A stretch of DNA of 64,000 nucleotides. Origin: MFD00082-c5 sp963697995. Its GTDB lineage: Bacteria > Chlamydiota > Chlamydiia > Chlamydiales > JAJFMB01. The stretch lies in assembly GCA_963697995.1 (NCBI GenBank), contig OY969110.1:1922001-1986000 (forward strand), written 5' to 3'. The position numbers and the translations under genes are program-made. Below the pieces are notes generated by a model. The model ran no database searches and was not told the origin of the DNA. It saw only the letters and a program-made list of their open reading frames with translations. How positions within the stretch are numbered: position 1 is the stretch's first letter; every line of letters begins with the position of its first letter. Shown one piece after another: positions 17,275-26,700 of this stretch.

Positions 17275-18489
17275 TTGCAGATTATGCACGATGGAATAAG
17301 AGCTACAACAAATACGACCCTACAGACGATGCAATCGCTTCAACAAGAAGCTAAGGTTGAGTCATTTGCAGCTCAAGTAGAAGCCAAAGACAACATGAAG
17401 GAGTCGGTTGAAGAAGCCGTCAATCCTTTTGGCTACAAAATGCAGGAAAGGCAGAAGAAGGTCAAAGCCCACTCAACGAGAATCCAAAAATTAATGGAAG
17501 GGCAGGAAAAGATGCAACCGGTCAAACTGCCTGACCAATTTAAAGACACAGCTAACCAGTTTGAGCAACGAAATCCGGAGCTTAAAGCCGACAAATTAAT
17601 TGCTCTTAGGGCTGGAATTAATCCTAAAGACTCTAAAGAAGAGATCTTAAAAAAAATCAAAGATCAATTCCAAGATATCTCTTTGATCGACGAAGCTCTC
17701 GACTACCTTCTTGAAACCTCCGATGGGGAGCTCTACCAAACACTTTTAGAACTCAAACAAGAGCTTAATGAACAAAACGAAAGAGAAATTCTTGCAGGAA
17801 GAAACATTGGAGCGGAAGCTCGAGAGGCCAGTGAAAAAGGGCTTGGAACTCCCTCCTCTTTGCGCGATCAGTACCGCGATTTGACCGGAAACCCAAGAGA
17901 GGCAAACGTTCTTTTCCAAGAATTGTCCAACAAATACAACTTTAAAGAATTACAAGAGACTTTGAAGTTTTTCTTCAACGCCCTAGGAGCCGATATGAAG
18001 TCAGAGGGTCCCTCAATCGAAAGAGGAAAACTTCACACCCTTATCAATGAAACAAGATCCCTTCAGGCCATACTCGGCGTCTACCGCTTTTTTCAGGGAA
18101 GGATGAACCTGATGCAATCCCTCTTCAACAAGGAGGGGATTCCTATGCCAAGGCAGCTCACCTTTGAGCTGATGGCCAAGCAATTTATGGGGCTAGTCGG
18201 AGACCGCTACCCTTCTTCGTCTAAATTTTTACAATCAACAGAAAGACTCGGCGTCGAAAAGTGGATTCAGGCAAAAATCATCGCTTTAAGCCAGTTTAGA
18301 GATGCCACAAAATCGGTCTCTTTGGAAAAAATTTATAAGTCGCTACAACATCGGGACGACTTTTTTCTAGCTCTTCTAGAGGCCTTAGAAGATTTAGAGG
18401 ATGAACTGGAGGCTTTAGAAGAAAAGGAAGAGGAAGAAGAAGACGAGGAGGAAGAGGGCGAAGAAGAAGAGGAAGAGGAGGAGGAATAA
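17275..18489 (+). CDS. sctW: Type III secretion gatekeeper SctW (CopN/YopN family)
   Basis: SctW/CopN, about 404 residues, plugs the secretion channel and sets the order of substrate export; in Chlamydia CopN is itself secreted and binds tubulin. Identification rests on position (between sctV and a CesT-type chaperone, as in Chlamydia CT089) and on the HrpJ-type helical body (about 70-370). The N-terminus is polar and glutamine-rich as expected for a secretion signal. The last roughly 25 residues are almost all Glu/Asp, an unusual tail. The start is uncertain: TTG 17275 lies 4 bp after AAGGGA, whereas ATG 17284 lies 13 bp after it. The tail codons double as the ribosome site of the next gene. 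Confidence 0.88.
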   Translation: MQIMHDGIRATTNTTLQTMQSLQQEAKVESFAAQVEAKDNMKESVEEAVNPFGYKMQERQKKVKAHSTRIQKLMEGQEKMQPVKLPDQFKDTANQFEQRNPELKADKLIALRAGINPKDSKEEILKKIKDQFQDISLIDEALDYLLETSDGELYQTLLELKQELNEQNEREILAGRNIGAEAREASEKGLGTPSSLRDQYRDLTGNPREANVLFQELSNKYNFKELQETLKFFFNALGADMKSEGPSIERGKLHTLINETRSLQAILGVYRFFQGRMNLMQSLFNKEGIPMPRQLTFELMAKQFMGLVGDRYPSSSKFLQSTERLGVEKWIQAKIIALSQFRDATKSVSLEKIYKSLQHRDDFFLALLEALEDLEDELEALEEKEEEEEDEEEEGEEEEEEEEE

Positions 18490-18492
18490 AAT

Positions 18493-18954
18493 ATGGTTTC
18501 AGGTCTTTTTGGAACACTTTTACAAGAGGTCAGCGAACAGCTTAAACTAGACCCTATTTTAAAACCCGATGCTAGAGAGTCTTGCCTTGTTCGGTTCAAG
18601 GGGGGAATCGATGTCCAAATGGAGATCAATGGAAAAAAAGATTGCTTTGTGATGGGAACATCTCTTGGAGTCATTGCACCTGGTAAATACAGAGAAGAAG
18701 TTTTTCAAGCAGCTCTTAGAGAAAATGGGGAGCGACACGAAATAGCGGCCACCTTTGCTTTTAGCCCGAGAATCAATCAGCTGTACATCTATAAGGAGCT
18801 TCCCTTAAACGAGTTAAGAGGATCAATAATTGCCGAGAAACTAGAACTTTTTGTCGGCAAAGCGCTTCACTGGAAAGAGGCCCTGGACAAATCTTTGGTC
18901 CCAGAAGTCAAAGAGGTTTCAAAAGGCACAAGTATATTTCAGATGTCAAAATGA
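18493..18954 (+). CDS. CesT/SycE-type type III secretion chaperone
   Basis: 153-residue acidic-to-neutral small protein with the alternating strand/helix pattern of class I secretion chaperones (DARESCLVRFKGGIDVQMEI, then KKDCFVMGTSLGVIAPGKYR). It occupies the position of chlamydial Scc1/SycE (CT088), which with a partner binds CopN. It would hold SctW in a secretable state and help control gatekeeping. The ATG lies 3 bp after the sctW stop and uses the GAGGAGGAGGAA run of the sctW acidic tail as its ribosome site, coupling translation. The stop overlaps the malQ start. Confidence 0.88.
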   Translation: MVSGLFGTLLQEVSEQLKLDPILKPDARESCLVRFKGGIDVQMEINGKKDCFVMGTSLGVIAPGKYREEVFQAALRENGERHEIAATFAFSPRINQLYIYKELPLNELRGSIIAEKLELFVGKALHWKEALDKSLVPEVKEVSKGTSIFQMSK

Positions 18955-20537
18955 TGGAGAATTTAGAACAAAGTCTTTGCAAAAACTTGTGGAAAAAAAT
19001 AGGGGTTCGACACCACCTAGGCATTGTTATCCCCCTTTTTTCCCTTCACAGCAAAAACAGCTGTGGGATTGGGGAGTTTCCCGACTTAATTCCTTTAATC
19101 GAGTGGTGTCAGAAAATAGGGTTTGATGTGATCCAGCTTCTACCCTTAAACGATACAGGACATATGACAAGTCCCTATAGCGCCATTACTGCATTTGGAT
19201 TAAATCCTCTTCACATTGGCCTTTCAACCCTACCCCATCTCGATCTTTGCCCTCACCTAGAGAACAAACTAAAAGAACTCCAACAGTTAAACTCAACCCA
19301 AAGGATTGACTACAAAAAAGTTTACCAGGAAAAAGAGGCTTTTTTAAGAGAGTATTATAAAAAAGTGTCTCACCTAATCACCCACGAAAAGTCTTACGCA
19401 ACTTTTGTTGCCGAAAACCCTTGGCTTAACGAGTACGCCCTTTTCAAAACCCTCAAAGTCAAAAACAATTACAAACCCTGGGAGGAGTGGGAGGAGAGTG
19501 AAAGACATTTAAATGAGGATGTGGCCGAATCAATTCAAAATAACTATTTAAAAGAGATCGAATACCACATCTTTTTGCAATATCTTTGTTTTATGCAAAT
19601 GAAACAAGTGAAACATGAGGCTGAAAAACACCACATTTTCTTAAAAGGGGATATCCCTATTTTAATTGGAAGAGATAGTGCCGATATCTGGTTTCACAAA
19701 AACTTATTTTTAATGGATTACGATGCAGGATCGCCTCCCGACATCCTTTTTAAAGAGGGGCAAAACTGGAGTTTTCCGGTCTACAACTGGGAAGCACACA
19801 AAAAAGATCATTTTAAATGGTGGAAGGAGCGACTAAGAGTTGCCAAAAATTTTTACGACATTTACCGGCTCGACCACATTGTGGGTTTTTATCGGATTTT
19901 TGCGATTCCAAAGGGGGAGGCTCCAAAAATGGGCTCCTACTTGCCTAAAGATCCCAACGAATGGGTCCCACAGGGAAAAGAGATTTTAACGGCCCTTTTA
20001 GAAGATTGCGATATGTTTCCTGTAGGAGAGGATTTGCCTCCAGAGGGGCAAGCGGTGATTGGATTGTCATTAAAAAAGTTTGGCGTTTGCGTTATGGCCA
20101 TCATGCGGTGGCAAAAATATGAGAATGGGGAGTTTATCGATCCCAAAAGTTACGATCCTATGACGATGATCACCGTCTCAACCCACGACCACGAAACCGT
20201 TTCAATGTGGTGGGAAAACCATCCTGAAGAGGCCAAAAAGTTTTGCCACTTTATGAAATGGGTCTATACGTACGAACTCTCTTACGAACATTTAAGACAA
20301 ATCCTTAGATTAAGCCATGAAGCTGCAAGCCTTTTCCACGTCAATTTGCTCAATGAGTATTTAGCCCTTGTGCCTCACCTTACCTGGGATAATCCCCACG
20401 AAGAGAGAATCAACTTGCCCGGGACCATTTCAGACAAAAACTGGACGTACAAGTTTCGCCCCTCCGTCGAGGAGATTGTTACCAATGAGACCCTTAAATC
20501 GGAAATGAAAGGATTGATCAATTTTAATGGAAATTAA
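18951..20537 (+). CDS. malQ: 4-alpha-glucanotransferase (amylomaltase)
   Basis: MalQ, 528 residues, GH77 family, transfers alpha-1,4-glucan segments between maltooligosaccharides and is part of chlamydial glycogen use. Visible: the N-terminal GIGEFPDLIPLIEWCQKIGF and LLPLNDTGHMTSPYSAITAF motifs, the YRLDHIVGFYRIF region with the nucleophile Asp, the FPVGEDLP acid/base Glu, and STHDHETVSMWW. GH77 is typically 500-690 residues; this is a compact form. It overlaps the chaperone stop (ATGATGG) and is the last gene of the conserved chlamydial block before the accessory region. Confidence 0.96.
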   Translation: MMENLEQSLCKNLWKKIGVRHHLGIVIPLFSLHSKNSCGIGEFPDLIPLIEWCQKIGFDVIQLLPLNDTGHMTSPYSAITAFGLNPLHIGLSTLPHLDLCPHLENKLKELQQLNSTQRIDYKKVYQEKEAFLREYYKKVSHLITHEKSYATFVAENPWLNEYALFKTLKVKNNYKPWEEWEESERHLNEDVAESIQNNYLKEIEYHIFLQYLCFMQMKQVKHEAEKHHIFLKGDIPILIGRDSADIWFHKNLFLMDYDAGSPPDILFKEGQNWSFPVYNWEAHKKDHFKWWKERLRVAKNFYDIYRLDHIVGFYRIFAIPKGEAPKMGSYLPKDPNEWVPQGKEILTALLEDCDMFPVGEDLPPEGQAVIGLSLKKFGVCVMAIMRWQKYENGEFIDPKSYDPMTMITVSTHDHETVSMWWENHPEEAKKFCHFMKWVYTYELSYEHLRQILRLSHEAASLFHVNLLNEYLALVPHLTWDNPHEERINLPGTISDKNWTYKFRPSVEEIVTNETLKSEMKGLINFNGN

Positions 20538-21528
20538 TGGAAATCCACTACCTTATAGCTCAAAAGAGAGAGAAGAGCCCCACGTTGATGTGGAAGGTGA
20601 AACCATTAAAAAACTGCAAAACCTGATTCCTGAACTTTTAAAAGTCAAAATGGAGCAATCTCCCCGAAGCGAAAAAGTCACTTATCTTGGCAATAGTCCT
20701 ACAAACCTCGTTTTTCAAATGAAAGACACCCCTACTCTTATTTTTAAAATGATTCACCCACAAAACTATCAGTTGTACCCTGAACGGGGCGAAGAATTTA
20801 ATCAACAGACCAATAAAAGATACCAAAACACCGATACCGTTCAAAAAATTTGTAATGCTCTAAAACTAAGAAAGCTCGTCGTACCAAAAGCTCATACCTT
20901 TTTAATCGAACACGAAGGAGTGAATTACCGCTTTATCGCAGAAGAAACACTCCCGCTTGGCTCAGACGATATAGGCGAAGAACAAACTCATGTTTTTTCT
21001 AAAGAACTCAATGAAACTTTAAAACAACTTTCAACTCTTGTTTCCGTTGTTGGTTTACACGATCTACCCCCAAGAAACATTCCTGTTATCGGGGAGAACC
21101 AAATAGGACTTATCGATCTTGAAAGGATCAATGATCCAGTCAAAGCCTTTTTGGGACACACTATCTTAAATGAGGGTGAACCCATTTTTTTTGATTTCGA
21201 ATCAAGTCTTATCGGAAATGCTCATTCAGAGGAACAATTAAATCTATTGCTTGAAGAAGCTAAAAAAATCGACGATACCAATCTAGACCCGTTTCCATCG
21301 AGAGAGGTCTTTGAAAAGGCTTTAACTTTTGCAAAAGAAAAACAATTAGCCAAATTATCTTCAAAAACAGAAGTCGCCAATTACTATAATTCTCTTTCAG
21401 CAGAAAATAAAAGCAAAATTACTGAGAAGACTTTTGCGAAGTATTTTAAGTTTTATAAAAATAAAGAACCCGAGGGCACTGCGGAGCAGTGTTGGGATTA
21501 TTGCGTTAAAGCAGGAATTATTAAATAG
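20527..21528 (+). CDS. Protein-kinase-like protein of unknown role
   Basis: 333 residues with features of the kinase-like fold. There is a possible nucleotide-binding strand pair with lysine (VTYLGNSPTNLVFQM, then TPTLIFKMIHP, residues about 50-80). A catalytic-loop-like HDLPPRNIPVI (about 178-188) has the H-D-x(4)-N spacing. A metal-binding-like IGLIDLE follows (about 194-200). This suggests a small-molecule or protein phosphotransferase, or a pseudokinase. There is no signal peptide or membrane segment, and lysine and glutamate are frequent. It overlaps the malQ 3' end by 11 bp but is absent from the Chlamydia block as I know it, so it may be an effector riding on the secretion operon. The repeat TCGGCCCTGAAAAAGT begins right after its stop. 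Confidence 0.6.
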   Translation: MEINGNPLPYSSKEREEPHVDVEGETIKKLQNLIPELLKVKMEQSPRSEKVTYLGNSPTNLVFQMKDTPTLIFKMIHPQNYQLYPERGEEFNQQTNKRYQNTDTVQKICNALKLRKLVVPKAHTFLIEHEGVNYRFIAEETLPLGSDDIGEEQTHVFSKELNETLKQLSTLVSVVGLHDLPPRNIPVIGENQIGLIDLERINDPVKAFLGHTILNEGEPIFFDFESSLIGNAHSEEQLNLLLEEAKKIDDTNLDPFPSREVFEKALTFAKEKQLAKLSSKTEVANYYNSLSAENKSKITEKTFAKYFKFYKNKEPEGTAEQCWDYCVKAGIIK

Positions 21529-21566
21529 TCGGCCCTGAAAAAGTAAGGATTCCTTGAGAAAAATTT
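21529..21566 (+). repeat. 3'-associated repeat (TCGGCCCTG...), copy 1
   Basis: TCGGCCCTGAAAAAGTAAGG followed by an ATTCCTTGAGAAAAATTT stretch starts at the base after the TAG of the kinase-like gene. An inverted, nearly identical copy ends at 23732, and a short direct copy follows the next gene at 23196-23211. Confidence 0.85.
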
Positions 21567-21662
21567 AAAGATACACAAACCTTTTAAGACAAAAGACCAG
21601 ATATTTAACTTGTCATACAACAGTTTTACTTCCCCTCTTTTCGATGACGACTGTCTCAATAA

Positions 21663-23195
21663 ATGGCATTTCGTGGTACAATTTCAAACATGAAATGGGC
21701 CTCTAAAATACTCCTGATCTCATTAACCTCTTATTTAAGTGGAACAACCCCTCCGTTCATAAAAAACGTTTACATGCGCCTCTTGCCCGATTCCTTGGAA
21801 GAACATCTGGCTTTCTGTGAACTCTACCCCGACACCGAGGAAGGAAAAAAAGCGCTCGCTACGGTTCAAAAATTACTTAATCAAGATAATCCCACCACTC
21901 TTTTATCTCTCCCCTCTTTAGCTTCCTCTTTGTCCTCCCTCATCAACCGAGGCATTAACACCCCCCTTCCCAAACTCTCGGAAGAGACTTTAACACAAAT
22001 TAGCCTCCTCTCAGAGACTTTGCCCAACCGAAAACTAGCAGGCTTTAAAGCTACAACCGAAGAGGAGGTCCTCGCTCTTTCCTCCGATCAGATCGATCTC
22101 GCCAAAGGGCTGTTTCTCTCCTCAAAGTCTGATAAAGAAGAGTTAAAAACATACGAAGCGCTAATCGATTTGATGAGTCTCTCCCTTAAAGCGAGAATAA
22201 AACCTCACATGAGTGACGAAGAGAAAATCAATCTGATCAACACCTACATTTTTTTTGAGCTAGGGTACCGCTTCCCGCCCCAATCGATTTATGCAAAAGA
22301 TGTCGATATCTACACTTTCCTGCCCTCAGTACTCGATTCAAGAAGAGGGGTGTGTCTTGGGGTCTCTTTGCTCTATCTTTGCTTAGCTGAGAGATTAGAC
22401 CTACCTCTTTCGATCGTGACACCCCCGGGTCACATTTTTGTAAGGTATAAAAATAAGGAAAAGGTGATCAACATCGAGACGACGGCAAGAGGGATCCCTA
22501 TTGAATCTGAACACTATTTAAGTTTAGAAACGAAAGAATTAGAAGAGAGAACATTGAAAGAAACGATTGGGTTTGTTCATATGAACCAAGCCTCAGTTTT
22601 TTTGCAGAGAAAAGAGTATGATAAGGCTTTAGCTTCCTACCGAGAAGCAGAAAAATACACCAAGGAGGATCCCACTCTCAAACTGCTTTTAGGGCTTACT
22701 TTGATTCTATTAGACCAAAAGGAGGAGGGAGAGCGCCTTTTAAAAGAAGTAAAAGAGATCCCCTCGCCAAAACAAATAGCTGATCACACCTTAATCGATG
22801 ATTATTTTGAAGGTCATACAAACAAAGAAAGCATCGCTTTACTTTTCTACCCTCACGATCACATGAGAGAAGACCTGTTAAAAAAAAGGGACCTTTTAGA
22901 GAGTCACTATAAAGAGCACCCTAAATGTAGAACCACCCTTTTTGGGCTTGCCTCTGTTTGGCTTGAGCTTCACAGGGAAAGAGAAGCTCTTGAGTTACTA
23001 AAAACCTATCATGAAATAGACAGCAACAACTTAAACGTCGAGTATTACTTAAGCTCCCTTTACTTAAAAAGGCAAGACTTCCCGTCTGCTTTAAAACACT
23101 TAAAGCAGCTTGAAGCTTTATGCCAGTTTCACAACCATCACCCGAAGGCTTTAAAAGAGCTTAAACGCTCTGTTAACGCTCTTTATCCTCTTTAG
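21663..23195 (+). CDS. Transglutaminase-like (SirB1-type) protein with TPR-like C-terminus
   Basis: 510 residues. The middle (about 195-295) is a SirB1/transglutaminase-like domain with a Cys-His pair: RRGVCLGVSLLYLCLAERL, then IVTPPGHIFVRYK and INIETTARG. The C-terminal part (about 300-500) reads as helical repeats of TPR type (HMNQASVFLQRKEYDKALAS, EREALELLKTYHEID, YYLSSLYLKRQDFPSALKHL). The N-terminus has a hydrophobic stretch (ILLISLTSYLSG) that may be a signal peptide if translation begins at ATG 21691 (MKWAS). This architecture occurs in chlamydiae and other bacteria, but the substrate is unknown. It is flanked on both sides by copies of the TCGGCCCTG repeat. Confidence 0.75.
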   Translation: MAFRGTISNMKWASKILLISLTSYLSGTTPPFIKNVYMRLLPDSLEEHLAFCELYPDTEEGKKALATVQKLLNQDNPTTLLSLPSLASSLSSLINRGINTPLPKLSEETLTQISLLSETLPNRKLAGFKATTEEEVLALSSDQIDLAKGLFLSSKSDKEELKTYEALIDLMSLSLKARIKPHMSDEEKINLINTYIFFELGYRFPPQSIYAKDVDIYTFLPSVLDSRRGVCLGVSLLYLCLAERLDLPLSIVTPPGHIFVRYKNKEKVINIETTARGIPIESEHYLSLETKELEERTLKETIGFVHMNQASVFLQRKEYDKALASYREAEKYTKEDPTLKLLLGLTLILLDQKEEGERLLKEVKEIPSPKQIADHTLIDDYFEGHTNKESIALLFYPHDHMREDLLKKRDLLESHYKEHPKCRTTLFGLASVWLELHREREALELLKTYHEIDSNNLNVEYYLSSLYLKRQDFPSALKHLKQLEALCQFHNHHPKALKELKRSVNALYPL

Positions 23196-23211
23196 TCGGC
23201 CCTGAAAAAGT
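23196..23211 (+). repeat. 3'-associated repeat, copy 2 (short)
   Basis: TCGGCCCTGAAAAAGT starts at the base after the TAG of the transglutaminase-like gene, the same position relative to a stop codon as copy 1. It runs into the hairpin element. Confidence 0.8.
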
Positions 23212-23342
23212 CCTCTCCAATAAAAAGTGCCCCTTTTGACAAAAAAGGCGTTTTACTCCTCTCACCAAACCCCGCAAGGGGGGGGGGGGAAGCGTCGTTC
23301 ACCGCATTTTTTGTTGCAAAAGGGGCACTTTTTCTTTGGAGA
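23210..23342. repeat. Long imperfect inverted repeat, about 133 bp (MITE-like)
   Basis: The arms CCTCTCCAATAAAAAGTGCC (from about 23212) and GGCACTTTTTCTTTGGAGAG (to about 23342) pair over nearly 30 bp. Between them lies a spacer with a run of about a dozen G residues (about 23280-23291). It could be a miniature inverted-repeat element or a strong transcription barrier. Confidence 0.7.
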
Positions 23343-23390
23343 GGGCATGTTCTATTCGCGAAAATTTTAAGCTTTTCTCGTTGTCACATA

Positions 23391-23732
23391 ATTAAACCTT
23401 GCAAAATAGGCTATGACTCTCTTCCTCGTTAACTGCAAATTTCTCTCAAGGACCCCTTACTTTTTCAGGGTCGACTAATTAAACCTTGCAAAATAGGCTA
23501 CGACTCTCTTCCTCGTTAACTGCAAATTTTTTCAAGGAACCCTTACTTTTTCAGGGTCGACTAATTAAACCTTGCAAAATAGGCTACGACTCTCTTCCTC
23601 GTTAACTGCAAATTTTTTCAAGGAACCCTTACTTTTTCAGGGTCGACTAATTAAACCTTGCAAAATAGGCTATGACTCTCTTCCTCGTTAACTGCAAATT
23701 TTTTCAAGGAACCCTTACTTTTTCAGGGCCGA
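23391..23732. repeat. Four-copy tandem repeat, 86-bp unit
   Basis: Units beginning ATTAAACCTTGCAAAATAGG start at 23391, 23478, 23564 and 23650. Each ends in TCAAGGAACCCTTACTTTTT and CAGGGTCGAC. The last unit ends in CAGGGCCGA at 23732. Read on the minus strand, each unit starts with the TCGRCCCTGAAAAAGTAAGG repeat. The array follows the 3' end of the giant NAD-synthetase-like gene. Copies differ by only a few bases. Confidence 0.9.
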
Positions 23733-23747
23733 CTCTTTAATACTTCG

Positions 23748-26700
23748 TCATTTAGCTCTTGCATTCGTAAAGAATGAAGTTCCGTACCGCGCTTTGGCTT
23801 TCATCTCATACTGATTGCTCAACCAATCCCCATGTAAAGGCTCCCTGAACGAGGCTTGTTGGTCTACGCTTTGCCCTCTGATATGAGGTCCATTTGGCAA
23901 AGCGTGTCGGTCCCAAATATTTTTCTTCCACTGATCGATAAAAAGCTTGAGTTTACCCAAAATCAACTCTTTTGAAGCTCTTTCAAAAATCTTTAAGTTT
24001 TCAATCCCCTGAAGATTAAATTCGTTACTTGCTAAAAACTCATAGATTTCATCAACTTCATGCCTTGAAAGAGATGTGGTGACTTGAGTCTCGTTGTCGA
24101 TGACAACGGTGCGTTTCTCAACAATATTTTCCTTCATCCTTTGATCAAATAGCTTATAAGCTTGTGATCCTTTTGGAAAGGCATCCCTCATTTGCTCAAG
24201 TGAATGGGACTGAGTCACACTCACTCCTCCTGCATGGATCCTTCCGGCAAACAAGTTTCTTTCAGCAGCGCATAAGTCGTTTCTTGCTACATTACTCAAA
24301 ACAATCTGCCCCTCTCCCCCTTTTCTCGCAGAAGTCAGCCATCCAAAAACTGACTTTGCACGATCATCTAAGTCCTTGTTTGGCACGTAAGTTTCAACCC
24401 TGTGAAGAATTTGTCTCACTTCTCTATCCAAAAATTCTTGAAACCCTTTTTCATCCACAACCACTTTAGCCTCACTCTTCACCCCTATTTGAGTTGTAGC
24501 CTGGCAATATCTTCTATAGGTGATCTCAATCGATTTTCTAAAGAAAGGAGACGCCTTCAAAGAGTCTTCTAATTTTTTTGCGTCAGCTTTTGAAAAAGGC
24601 TTCCCCTCCATCTTTTTACTCAAAAGAGCATCGACCTCTTCCCAATTTTTATCCTCTGAAGAAAACTGTTTTATATGAATATCGCCAAGTAAAGAGCTTT
24701 TTATGAAATGATCTGTAAACTCATCGATGTTATAAGCATTTTGAGTCCCCTCTCCCACGGGATCAAATCCCAAGATCTCTCTTGCACCCTCTTTTAAAGC
24801 TCTAATCGTTTCCTCTTCCTTTTTAAAAGCTACTGTCACCACATCCGTTTGTTTTCTGAAAGCTTCCTCAAATTTTTTAGGGTCATTTCTTTCAGCCTCG
24901 GGTAAAGAGCTTCTAACCTTTTCAGCCACCACCTTTAAGGTGTAAAGTGACTCAGGAGTACCATCTAAAACAACTGTCAGGGGCATTGTTGCAAAAGGCA
25001 AATAATCGACTAACCATTTGACGTCATTTTTCAACATTTGTTCCACACTTTTACTGGTAGCTTCATAGCGAGACAGCTCCTTTTGATCTTTAATCACCTG
25101 GCCCGAAAAGACGCGGATTCCAGAGGAGCTTCCTACAGCATTCACAGAGATCGCAAGAGGGTGTCCGCTTTCAAAAATGCGGTTTACTCCCTCGATTTGA
25201 TCCTTCGCCTCCATCGCTCCTAAGTGAATGATCTTCACATCTTTTGGAAGATTTTTAGGAACAGGTGATGGATCGATTAACACGTGAAACTTATCATTTC
25301 CCACTTGAAACACTTGAGGTGAATCGCTTTTATTTGCAATAAAAGTCCTCGTATCGTAGCAAGCGCCTGGTAAATCATTGTTGTTGTTAATTTTTGTCGC
25401 ATCAAATGTTTCAATTTTACCCTCATCGATAAACGAAGCCGATTGGTAGTACCGATGGCTTCTGTCTTTTGTTTTAGCATCAAAGCGCGGATGCCCAACG
25501 ACCACTTTTAGGTGAGGAGTCGCTATTTTTCCATACTCTGCAATTTTTTGAAGGAAAAGATCGATATGAGTCTGATCGATTCTTCTGACGTTATCCCCTA
25601 AATCAGTCCCTAAGATATCGGGAATCACCACCATCTCTTGCCCTTCATTATACGCAGCATCCATCGCTTTTTTTACAAGCTCCAGATTGCCGGCCAAATC
25701 TCTTGCTTTTGTATTAATAGGTGAGCCTTTAATCGTCCCCGCAACGGCTTGAATTTCTTTAGCCGGCGGTTTTGGAGGAGCGATTTCACTTGTTAAATTG
25801 GCTCCCTTATTTTCGATCACTTTTTGGTTAACAAGCCGTTTGATGATGTACTCCTCTAAAAGCTCCGGAGTATCTGCATAAAGTCTAATCAACGCTTTTA
25901 AATCGACCATTTTTTCTGGGGGTCTTACGCCATCGACCTTGTCGGTATTCCATAAAATATTTTGAAGATCTGCCTGAAGCTTGTTGTTAAAAAGTAAATT
26001 GCTCATCAAATTATTTTGATCTTTTGTTGTCACAATTCCGCTATCTAGTAACAATTTCATAAGAAGCTCTGTTCTTTCAGCGCGAATCGAAGGAGTCGTT
26101 CCTCCAAACTCGATCCTGTTGTTGGCATGGTGATCTACAGAGACATCGGAATTTGTGAGCTGCCAGGGAGCCGCTCTTCTCTTAAAGGCTGCAAAGTGCC
26201 ATTGCCCATACACTTTATCAAGTTTTGCAAAAAGCTCCCATTTGTTTTGCCCGTGAAATAACGGATGATCCTTTAAGCTGTCGTAAACATCGCTCATCCG
26301 AAGTACTGAGCCGCCATTTTTTGATAGCTGAAACAAGCGATCCCCTATAAAGGAGAGCTCAAGATAAGACATTCCGTAACTGTCTTCGTCGGTCTGTTGA
26401 GAGAATAGATCAGAAGCTTTAGCTCCCGCTGTTTGCAATTCTGCCGAAGGGGGTTGGGTAAAGGTGTGGAAAATAGCCTTAACGGGGGTCATTTTACCCA
26501 TAAACTGGGTCTCATCGTGCAATCCAGCCTTCATCATATAAGACATTTCAGCCAATATCTCAGTTTTTCTTAAATCGGCAGTCGATGAGTCTGTTCCGGC
26601 GTGTTCATCCCCGATAAAAGTGGTATAACCTTGTTTCGATTCATCACTATTGGGGTTTGATGTGGGAACTAAGCCATATTCATAAGCGATTTGCCAATTT

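Noticed and set aside
18333..18674. Serine-rich frame on the minus strand opposite the sctW tail
   Set aside because: It is the antisense of the poly-Glu codons (GAA/GAG read as TTC/CTC/TCC) and overlaps two well supported genes.
23391..23732. Possible CRISPR array
   Set aside because: The whole 86-bp unit is repeated without unique spacers, and no cas genes are nearby; it is a simple tandem repeat.
21529..23732. Complete insertion sequence
   Set aside because: Inverted ends exist but no transposase frame is present, and the internal gene is a transglutaminase/TPR protein, so only a cassette-like structure can be claimed.
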